Part shown: piece after piece, positions 22,603 to 33,066 of the stretch
Layout: every line of letters begins with the position of its first letter
Position numbering within the stretch: the first letter of the stretch is position 1
Assembly (NCBI GenBank): GCA_014825775.1
Contig: MVAQ01000066.1
Location: 1-64,000 of the forward strand
DNA: 64,000 bases
Source of the DNA: Krasilnikovozyma curviuscula
Taxonomy: Eukaryota > Basidiomycota > Tremellomycetes > Cystofilobasidiales > Mrakiaceae
Direction of reading: 5' to 3'
The notes under the pieces: model-generated
The model's input: the letters and a program-made list of their open reading frames with translations, nothing else
Databases searched by the model: none
Told to the model about the DNA's origin: nothing
Translations under genes and position numbers: made by a program

Positions 22603-25312
22603 CTACGGCAACTGCTTCAGAGCTTTAGGCATCCTAGGGAATCTCGTATTCGTGAACCTGAACGAAGGAGTCCTGTCCAAGTAGACAAGTCCAGATGCAT
22701 TCGCCGTCGTCCAGTTACACATTTCCTTCAGATCTTGAGGAATGGCAGCATTCATCGTGTTAAGTGAGTCTGTAGAGGGGATGTTGACAAACTGCATAAG
22801 AAGACCGATCTCCATGTGCCATGAGATATGACAGTGGAACGCTAGGTTTAAGAGATATGAAGTTAGACTTCTACTTCTTACAACGAACGATCAGAATCGA
22901 CACTTGAAAACTCGACTCACCCCAGGCACCAGGGTTATCACTGATGAACCTCATCACAATATAGGAGTAAGCAGGAATGATTACTGTATCTCTCCTCATC
23001 GGATTCGTCCCATTTAGACTTCCACCAACGAATGATCCCGTGCCCTGAGCAAGGACCCAGAACGTGGTGCCATGCATATGGAACGGATGGTCTGAGTCGT
23101 CCTGGTTCGTCACTCTTACTTCGACGACATGGATCCCATTGGTCGTGAGCATTAGTTGCGACGCATCGTTGTAGGCGACGTTTTGAGCTGCGTCAGTAAA
23201 GACATTTTGGAGCGTGAACTGGTTCGTCAGTGGTGTCCAAGATGTCTCGTTCACGTAAGCTTTATAAGGTCCACCTGTTCGGTAAGATTGGTAGACGCTA
23301 ATGGAGTTCGTTCTGCGAGTGGTTGAGAGTAAAACGCGGAGTAAGAGGGGCTGAATCAATCCACTAGCGAAAACGCGTCACTTACACAGTTGGTTCACCG
23401 ATCGAGATTGGATCAGCAGGCACTAAATCACCACCGACAGAAAAATTGAGAGCTCTTAAGTTGGATTGAACCAATGGTGCCGCTGGAAGAGCAGTTGTGC
23501 TGGTACCGTTGTACCGCAGGACGGCGTATGTGTTTTGAGTGAAGTTTGGATTTGTATCTGAAGCGCAGGTGGATATCACTGTCAGCAACCACAAAGAAAA
23601 AGCAATTTCGATGAAGGAGGTACTCACATGAGAACATGGAAGTGTCAACTGTGTTCCTGACCCAGTAAGCGCCAGGAGATTGATTCAATGTGACGAGCAC
23701 TGAGTACCTCTGCGCAACGGCCATCTTGACAGTCTGTACTGTGACAGGCTCCACACTGACTCCATCAGCCTCGACCACTGTAAGCGTGTGGTTGTCGATG
23801 CTGAAGGTAGTAGCGGCGAACGTTCCTGTGTTGATGAGCCTAAATCTGTAGGTCGAGCCTTGAATCAAGTCGATGGACCAGTAAGGGGTTGAGGAGCCAT
23901 CCGTAGACACACAAGTAGTATTTTCTCCGAACACTGGGTCTGATGCTGCGAGAGTGGAATTGATGGCAGCTGATGAAAAGAAGTACAAGTCAGCATTTAG
24001 AGATTCTCCGAGCACCGCGGCATAGTGGGCTTACGATAGTATGCACAAGATGATTGGGAGACACCATTAATAAATCTATATGACAACAAAAGGAGTTAGT
24101 CAAAAGGGAGATGAGGCAGAGGCGTTAATACCCACCCTCCGTCCGGAACCGGCTCGTCGCCCGGTTGTCCGTTCAAACCTGTACCATTCAGCATGTATCT
24201 CCACAGCAAATCGAACGAGTTGGTGTTATACAGATCGCTGAGCAAGAACAGTGCTTCACCATCATATCCGTTCCTTCCCGTACCCGCCAGCGACGTGTTC
24301 CTGGTCGTGATTGTCGAGTTGACCCCTCCTGTCGGGTTTGAGATAGAGTACTGAGATGCTGTCTCATTGGGTGAATGGAGGACTAGACCACCAATGAGTC
24401 CGTCGGTATACTGCATGCTAGAGTGTGCGTGCCACCAGTAAGTCCCGACGTTCTGTACTACCCACTCGTACTTCATCGTCTCGCCAGGTGGGATGCCACA
24501 TTGAGTGATGCCCTGGGTACCGTCCATAAAGTTTGTGCCATTCTGGTATTGGCCGTGCCAGTGGATCGTAGTTTCATTCGTCGAGAGAGCGTTCTTGACG
24601 TAGACGACGATGGTGTCCCCCAGGTTCGCCTGTAACAATCGAAATAGAATCGTCAACAGGAGCGCCGCGCAGGCTCACCAATAATGTCCAGTCTTAACAG
24701 CCATACTCACTTCAATGAGTGGTCCAGGTGATTGTCCTGCAGGGCCAGTTCGATTCAGCTGAATGTCAACAAGGATTCAAATGCGATGTTTCGCTCACTG
24801 TTGACCATCAGCATCTTCTTCCAAACATGCCCCGGGTTACTCCAGATCTCTTCAACCTTCAGAAAAGGTCAGGTTTATTCGGTCTGTCAGTTCCAGCGAC
24901 GGAGGCACGCGACTAACCGTCCAATTATACGTCCTCGTTTGAGGTGCAGCAGTTGAATTCCAAACCTGCGGTGGAAGAGTGACTTTTGATTTAGAATAGT
25001 GCGTCTAGCTGTGTAAGGGAAGCTGATACCCACAGAGTTGAGCCTGGCAGAGTCCACCATGAAATTTTGAGGCAACACTGCAGCCGTTCGATTCACAAAC
25101 ACCGTGGGGCCACTGGTGCTGTTGCTGATCGTTCCATTCCCGCTTGAGCCTGATCCTGAGGTATTTGGTGAAGCTGAAGTGGAAGACCCGTTGTGTTTAA
25201 GGCCGACACCCAATCCGACCCCCAGTGCAATGGCCAAAACGACAACCACTGCTACGACGGCAAAGATGATCTTTCGCAGTCGGCTAGTTGAGGACGCTGT
25301 CTTCTGAGCCAT
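22603..25312 (-). CDS. Laccase-like multicopper oxidase with N-terminal membrane anchor
   Basis: All four copper-binding signatures are present: HWHG (about 24555), HAHSS (about 24425), HPFHMHG (about 23090) and HCHISWHMEIGL, which is formed across an intron near 22840. The residue ten after the Cys is Leu, the position of the T1 axial ligand. The N-terminus is not a usual secretory signal. It has about 12 residues with basic ones (STSRLRK), then a long hydrophobic helix (IIFAVVAVVVVLAIALGVGL), then a Ser/Gly/Asn linker. This predicts a type-II membrane protein with the catalytic domain outside the cytosol. Such enzymes oxidise phenols, or Fe(II) in the ferroxidase group; the substrate is not deducible. 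Many N-glycosylation sequons occur. The start is the ATG at 25312. Confidence 0.88.
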
Positions 25313-26621
25313 TGTGTCGCAGTCCTACACCCAGGGGTCTGAGAGAACCAGAGCGTCGCGGTACAGTCAGGAACGTAGCAAGCAAGAACGGCTGTTCGAA
25401 GGGGCTTACGTCCAAGCTCTCAGATGAAGTTAGAAAGGAGGACATCGTGTGGGACTGCCAGTCTATTTGGGTCAGTGTTGTCTATTCGAGGCGACAAATC
25501 AAAACGAATTTTGACGAATGGGAATCTCGCTGTGGTTCGCACGTGTCATTGTCGGTGGATTCCAGTGGCAAACAACCACCAGACGAGTCGAGAAGGGAGA
25601 ACACGTCTTCCAGGAACATTGAAAGGAGGTGCTGGTGGGGGATGGTACGTTGGATGCGTCGGATCCATCTAAGGAGGGAGAAACTTGCAGCTTTGCTAGG
25701 TAGAGCGATTTGCGCCTGTTGACGTGACTTCGTTTTCCGTGATCCAAGACTTGCAATCACACTTTTGCTTTACAAAGCCGTTCTAATAGACGCTAGGTTT
25801 GACTCCTTTCAGCGCATTAGTATGTTTCAGGTTGACATCTGCTTCCTGGTCAGCACGAAAATCATAAGTTTCAGAAGAAATATCTTTTTCTTAGGCCCAA
25901 CATCATCCTTCCCCCCTTTTCCTATTTTGAGAGCATCAGGGCATCTTGATACCCTGTGAAACATCGATTAAATGCCTGCACAGAACGATACTGGCGAGGA
26001 TAACAACTACGGAGTCCTCTCCAGGGTAGTAAGCAGCAAGCTGGAACAGCCAGGTTCTCAGTGGGGTTCACCGGTTCTTGCATTTGGTCTACAGCTCGAG
26101 GATTGTAGGAGGATGGCCAGTCCACTCTGAAATCCTTTGCAATACTAAACTAGCAGAAAAAGGATACCTCCGGTGGTGATAGGCCGCTCGAAGCTTTCAG
26201 AAACTCGTCAGGGTTCCCTTCTCTTTCAGCATTGAAGTGATCTTGCTCAATAAGTATCTCTTCACTTCTCTGGACTTTCCATACAGCCGCCCGCAATTTG
26301 TAAGACTTATCACGGCGCTCCAGCTCTCCACCTCTTGTTACCCTCCATTCAATGTCAATGTGACAGTTATGTTCATTATATTCGTTTCGCTTTCCAAACA
26401 CGTCAAAATATAGACAAGAAGGTGTTTTGAATGGTGGGAAATAATGAGCTAATGAAAAGGGTTATGAAAACAAGCATCGAGAGTCCTACGCTCTCACGAA
26501 AGAGGAAAAGCCGAAAGATAACAGCAGCAGAAGCGAGAACATCGAGAAATGTTGATACAACGAAAAAGATATGAAAGTTATGCGAACCCAATAAGCAACA
26601 GGAATCAAATGGTCCTCAAAA
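25313..26621. other. Intergenic, 1.3 kb, with a coding-like stretch on the minus strand
   Basis: The region holds the oxidase promoter and the 3' side of the SET3-like gene. On the minus strand a single frame stays open from about 26461 to 25922 except for one TAG near 26144. The translation is rich in charged residues (for example RRDKSYKLRAAVWKVQ) and ends ALMLSK. It has no obvious ATG and no recognised domain. The TAG sits in a 33-nt GT...AG segment divisible by three, shorter than the other introns here. It could be a degraded gene or chance. Confidence 0.35.
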
Positions 26622-29600
26622 TCAACGTCCACCTGTACCTGTAAACCCGCCTCGGTTCATCCCTCCACGCCCACTAAGTCCGCCTCTCATAGATTGTCGA
26701 TCCCAAATCGAAGCACGTACAGGTTCACCGGCAACCATCGCTCTCGGTCCTTTGGGAATGACGACCCCCGGAGTGGCAGGTAGACTACTTCTTCCACCAC
26801 CGACTGCGTTGAAAGTGGATGCTGCAGCTGCTCTTGGGCCACTGGGAGGAGCAATAGCAGCTCTGGGTCCAGCTGGAACCGAGCCTAAAGAAGTCCTGTG
26901 ATCCAAACTTCCAGATCCGAAGCGGAAAGGTGTTGCAGAAGATCCATTGGAAATGGATGGCCTTCTGTCGCCGCTGTAAGGGTTCTCTTCTCTATCCAGA
27001 GGTCTTGGACGTGAGACACCAGCAGGTGAGGGTGGTTGAGGTTTGTTGTAGGAGTAAGAGTTTTGAGTTCCATAAGCTTTGGGGGATTCGGGCGGCTGGG
27101 AAATTCGACTCAGAGGGGTCTGCTGTTGCTGATTATGATGTGTACTACCTTTCGTATAGCGACTACCGTCTGGATCAACTGAGCGGCTTGTTACAGTAGA
27201 CGGTTGGGAGGTAGGTGAGTTCATTCTGCTCGCAGGTGTAGAAGCAGATTCATGTTGGTTGGTAGGAGGGGGTGCAACACCATTAGGCAAGATGCTGGTT
27301 GATCCAACAGTTGATCTTCGAGGCAAGGTCTTGTCGGAGTTGTTCAAGTAATCTGAAGTGCCATTTTCAAAAGGCATCATTTTCAGAGAGGGAACGTATT
27401 GGGATGAGATGAAGGAAGGAGCTGAAGACTGAGACGAAGCGGATGATTGAGGCATCGGTGACCTCGCCGTCAAAGGCTCAGGAGGTCGAGTTGGAGCAGT
27501 GTTGACTGGAGGACCCAAGAAGCTTGGTCTGTCGAAGGAACCAGGGCTGCAGTAGGATCAATTTAGCAAAGATGGCCAACCAAGAAGAAAGATAGAAGAG
27601 GGTCTTACGGAGTAGGTAAAGACGTGTTACTGGATGCAGACACAGGTGGTAAGAAACTGGGCCGGTCCGATGAGGAGAGTCTTCACGACGCAAATATATA
27701 CAGTTAGTTTAAAAGCTGTTCTGTTCGCCTGAAAGAAAAGAGAAGGCAACCTACACAGGAATCAACGGAGGTTTTGCTTCACCGTCGGTAGTGATGAGGG
27801 CAGCTGGAGAAAGATTTGTGCTAGTTCCAGTCACAGTCGCGAGGGGGTCGGTACGTTCTACAGCGAAAGGTGTGGACGAGATCACAGCACTATGAAAACA
27901 TATACATATGATCAGTACTGGAATATCAAAATAAGCGAGGTGCGAAGACATACCTTTCCTCCAACAATGGTTTCACCTCGGATGAAGCAGGAGCAGGAGC
28001 TGCCTTATCCTGACCAGGTTCAACTGTTTCCGGAACGACAGGTGTTGATGGAGCAATTTCAGCCGTTGCCTTCCGTCTATTCTTCCAATCTGATAAACTG
28101 ATCCTCTTCACAGGGACAGGTGGTGGTGGGGGAGGAGGGGTCGGTTCCTTCGGAGGTGGTGTTGGTTCCTTCTCTATCACAGGAGGCAATTTCTCTACAA
28201 GATTAGACTGAACGGTTGGCTGCCAGTAATCAACTTCCATTTCCAATGGCGCGGAAGGTGAATCTATAACTGCCTGAGGTACCGGTGATACTGATGTAGA
28301 AGAGCCCAAAGCTTGTTCCATTTCTGCACGCACAAGAGCATTCTTGAGCTCATTGACTGAATTGAAAGGTGGCGATGGGGATGGTTGCTGCGTAGAAATG
28401 ACAGGATTAGCAGAGATGGAAGAGGTTGGCCATCTCTTCTTAGCCACTGGTGAACTTCCTGCAGCGCTCAAAGGACTGCTAGGTGCACAACCTTCGTCAT
28501 CCGAATCCTCAACTCGTGTCTTCTTCTTTTTGAGACCACCACCTAGGACAAGCTTTTCGGCACCAGTGCGGTTCGAGGTCTTCGATTTGGAGAGCGGAAT
28601 AATTCGTCGAGTGTTGGAGGGAGGTAATGATAGCAGGTCGTCCTCGTCTTCATCCGAAGAGTCAGACAAGTGAGAGAGCGGTTCGGTCAAAGTAGAAGCG
28701 TCTGAAATATTGCCAGAATCGTCCAGGTCCTCCATAACAACATCGTCTTCCAATCGCAGGTGAGAGTGGATTGGAGGTGGTGAACTGAGAGGAACGTCTT
28801 CTGCGTTTCCGAGACCAAAGACACTTTCCTTCAGAAGTTTCTCTTCTTCTTCCTGTTGCTGTTTTAACCTCCTTTGTTCCACTCCTTTCTCCCTCTCAAT
28901 GGCCGCCAGACGTTCTGCTTCTTCTTCTCGTCGTCTCCAACCTCGACGGAGGCCGAGTTCTCTTCCAAGATCAGGTCGCTTCAATCTCTTTCCACCTTTC
29001 TCACCAATTCCAAGGAAACCTTTGCCTTCCAGTAGACGCGTGTATTGGGAAATGATGCAGTCCTTCTTCTTCTCACAAGCGCAAGAGGAGAAGCAGCCAA
29101 GCATATGAGTTAGGACGGTGTCGATCTTGAACCGCAGTTCCGAGGTTTGAGGAAGGATAAAAGGGTGAGGTTCTTCCATGAGCTCAAGCAGCGAGTGAAT
29201 GATGTGAGCGTCGTCCCATTCCCAGGGCAGGATGATCTCGTCCCTCTTCAAGATTTCTGTTGTTGCGAAGATGCCAAAGGTGATCTCGACTTCGTCCTCT
29301 TCTGAGATTCTACCGTTTCCTTGGGATTTGAGCAGGATGATTGGTCGAAGGCGAGCATTAGGGTGACATCCACTCCTGACCCATCGACTCTCATTGCCTT
29401 CACCTCTCGCATCTACAACGAAATCCATTCCCATCTCGTCAGGCAGGAGCACATTCCGGACATGTGGCTTCGGAACTCCGAGTGAACGGTACTGGTTGAT
29501 TGGATCATTTCGATAAGCTGATGCTGGAATGACGACACCTCTGTATTCACAGATGAGTTCTTCAGGCATGATAGTTTGCGTCGAATCTGAGAAGATGGCA

Positions 29601-31209
29601 TAACCAGATGGACGAGGGTAAACAGCTCTGCTTGTTGAAGCACTGCTCGCTGAAGCTGAGGATGCCGAGTACAAGAAAGAGTTCGGCAGACAGCTTGAAG
29701 TTTCCACTAATTGGCGAACGGAAATCTTCTTGGCTTCGTCGTCCAACTCCTTCCCTGCTTCCAGACGCACCTCTACCGGGTCATAACTCCAGTCCGAATA
29801 AGCTTTGCCTTTGCCCTTCCAAGCCGCCCTCTGGCGGATGAGCTCAGCCATTACTCTCTTGACTTGAGGCTCACGAACAACATTCGATCGAATAGGAGCG
29901 TATTCTGTTGACCACGACTCTGTTCGGAAGTCTTCAAAATCTTCCTGTTGTAATGCAAGGGCAGGAGAGAGTGAGAATGACGAGGGGTTGAAGTCGGGCA
30001 ACGGTGACTGGAGCACAAGGCCATTGGATTGAGAAGTAGATGACGAGGGCTTTCCATTGGATGGACCGGATGATGGACTTCCTGTTGTCAAGGGCTCCTT
30101 CAGTCCATTCAGCATGGACGCTCGAGGTTGAGATTGTTTCGGCTTTGGCTTCCTAACAATTTTAGGATGCGGGTCGACTGGTTTAGATGAATTTGGTTGG
30201 TGGAGTTGGGTCGATGGTGAAGGCGGATGTGAAGCGTGAAGGAATTCCGTTTCAGAGGTTGAAGCAGCCAGTTCTCTGGCTCTCAGCGCTAGACGAGCTT
30301 CCTGCTTCGCTCGCGCCAGTACAGGATCGATGAGAGGCCCAGCGGCAGGGTTACACAGATAACCTTAAAAAATGAAGGATTCAATTTAGATAAATGTATC
30401 AAGAGGCGCAAAATAAAACGCATCAACTTACAGATGTAGATATCTGGTACTGCTTCTTCGGAAATGATCCCAACACAAGCGGCGTGAATCCAGCCAAAGC
30501 ACGTCTCACACTGAATCGTAAAGCCATCATCGTCAGAAAGACCACAGATGCACCGAATCAGCGTGTTGTCCTCAGGCAAAATGTGCGAAATCTTCTTCTG
30601 CTGTTTCGGCTGCTTAGGCTTGTGAGTACCATTGGCAGCACCATTCGACACAGGGCGTTTGCGTTTCTGAGGAAGTGGAGCTGTTGAGGGAAGTGATTGT
30701 GTTGGTTGTGAGGAGGCAGTGGCGGAGGTGAGGATCTGGTGAAGCGTTAGGCCAGCCGCCTGTTGCTGCGAAGGAGCTGGAGGCGATCTCGGTATCGGTG
30801 AAAGTTTTTGACGTTCCACATTGGCATCAACTTCGACACCAGTGTAAGACATATCAGTGTCAGCTTCAGGTGTCGGTGGTAGGAGACCCAGAAGGGCAGG
30901 GTGAATCTGAGGTTCCTGCGCCGGGTGATGTTGGATGTGCAGCGGTTGTTGGTGGTGGTGAGCTGGGAAGACATCGTACCCTGATTGAGCCTGAGGTAAG
31001 AACGTGCCCATCTGGGGTAAATGGTGAGACTGTTGGTGGTGAACGACCGTAGGCGGATGCGGATTGTGAGGGGGAGTGTCCAGATCCATTGGCGGTGTAA
31101 TCATCTGGGCAGGTGGTGGTAAAGTTGGAGCTCCTAGTCCTAATAAAGCCATGGCAAGTTCTTCCTCACCGCCGGCTGGCTGATGAGGTGGCGGTTGCTG
31201 CACTTCCAT
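26622..31209 (-). CDS. SET3: SET3/UpSET/MLL5-like PHD and SET domain protein
   Basis: The N-terminus is Pro/His/Gln-rich. A PHD finger follows (about 30390-30560): RCICGLSDDDGFTIQCETC, then FGWIHAACVG and, across an intron, IYICYLCNP. After a Lys/Pro-rich linker comes a SET domain (about 28990-29800) with SGYAIFSD, LICEYRGVVIPA and a degenerate substrate motif WVRSGCHPNARL, followed by GCFSSCACEKKKDC. The C-terminus is long, disordered, acidic then Ser/Pro-rich, ending GFTGTGGR at 26622. PHD-SET proteins of this group act as non-catalytic scaffolds for histone deacetylase complexes (Set3C in yeast). The start is taken at MEVQQPPP (31209); an in-frame ATG upstream is less likely. Several introns cut the 3' third. 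Confidence 0.82.
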
Positions 31210-33066
31210 GACTGATTTAGAGAGCTTGGAGTCAAGCAGGGAGACTACGAGGGATTTTAGAGGTTGGTTGGGAAGAAGGATAGGAGCAGGGCATAACATG
31301 CTACACGTGATGAAGAGAAGGAGTATGATGTCAGTAAAGTGAACGGCAACGTGTGAGGAGGTCACAAAAAGAGACAGAGAGGTCACAGCGGAAGCTGACT
31401 ACAGGGTTTGGTGGTGCTGGTGATTCCAGCCTACCTGAGGAACATGATATCTCCCAGGAAAGTGCAAGTAGCAGATCCAGAGGTACCCTAGAGTACTTTC
31501 ATCAATTGGGAGGCTAATCTGAGTTCCAAAGAGGATATTTCAATGGCCCAGACAGATTGTGCCGTTTTTCACCTCACTTCTTCAGAGTCAATCCCAGCCA
31601 ACCACAGCTATCCCAGCCATTTCCAACCCCCCACACCATACCCTGTCATACTGAGGATGATTTTGAGAGGTAGGCAGTCGAATAGGAGAGAGAACTGCCC
31701 CCTGAACCACGGAAAGGAGACGAAGGAAGAGGGAAACGCACCAAAAACCTCGAATTCTAAACCACTCTTCAGACTCTACAAACCCTACAGCTCAATCACT
31801 TCGATGGAAACCAATACCCTTACACACTGCTATCAGCTCACACGTATATTTACACCAAGTTTTACTGCCTTAAAGGCCAGCTGTCTAGCGAGCGTATTTT
31901 TTGGTCCGTTTCGCTGAGAAGGCTGTTGGTTTTGATATGACAAAGACACGGGCCCAAGTTAGCGAACATGACACCTCCAGCCTGCACAGACGAGCAGATG
32001 TACTCTTACCTACCCAATGGCCTAAGTTGCTGTCCAGTTGGACTCTGAGTTGGGTGGTTGCAGCACTGCAGACCGCAAACGGAAGGCGCCCAGACATTTT
32101 CAGACGCAGACAGATGTCGGGGCCGTCAAATTTGTCTGACCGCCGCATGAAACGATAAAGGCACATAAACCCCAGAATGAGCTCTGAAAAGTATAACCCT
32201 CAACTGCAGAAAGTAGCTGCACCCAGGAAAACAACTTTAGTAAGGATCCGGTGGGCATGGCTGCAGTGGCGCTGGAACTAGGCACAACCTTCAAAAAGTG
32301 ATGAGCTATGTATAGGACGATCTCATTCAGGCTCCTAGTCATCTGTCAAGTCTTGGCATGATATTCCTAGCTCTTCAGATGAGATTGGAGGAAAAAAAAA
32401 CCAGGGAAGCCGTTCTCTTCAGCTGGAAGCTTGATGTCACTGCGAGTGTCCACCAATGTCGCTGGAAAGAACTCACCTATTCCTTGATAGGTAGGATAGT
32501 GTTGAGTGGTGCATTGCGCCTGCCATACTTGTCAGCCCGAATAGACATTGCAAGGTGATGAACCCAACCAAAGGGAAAAAGTATTAACTTCAATTTGGTT
32601 CAGGTGGCGAACCGAAGCTGCGACATTTTGACTTTGGGTTCTGTCCGAGATTGCTGCCTGCTCTTCTCAGTCCAAGGTCAGGTCAGGTTGCTGTTTAGTC
32701 GAGTACAGCATCGGTTAACATATACAGTAAAAATTTCGACCTGTGGGTTTCCCGCCGTCATTGAAGGGTCCGAACTCACATTCGCATCATTCGAGCGCAT
32801 CTTGCAGAAAGTTCGAGCTAATCTTTATTGTCCGATCGATAGGTTCAGTCTGAAACAGAATCTTTGTAAGGGGATGATGGTGAAATTGGTGAAAGAAATA
32901 TGCATGGGACTGGATATGTACAAAAGTAAGTTGGTGATGGTATAGGCTGGAGCGTTTGGGTATGGAGAGAGTGTGCCGAGCGATGACTACATATCTGTGC
33001 CGGCTTTTCACCTATAAGACAGAGATAAGACCAAGTGCTGGTCGTGATACAATGGCCGATGGTTGT
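31210..33066. other. Intergenic, 1.86 kb, no gene recognised
   Basis: This is the largest empty region of the window, between the SET3-like start and the PIF1 stop. Short frames exist on both strands (for example 31543-31917 and 32595-32945 on plus) but none shows a domain, sustained coding bias or splice support. It may hold long 5' leader exons or a non-coding RNA. Confidence 0.45.

Noticed and set aside
31543..32945. Several plus-strand frames of 60-124 codons in the large gap
   Set aside because: There is no start context, splice link or recognisable domain; codon composition looks random.
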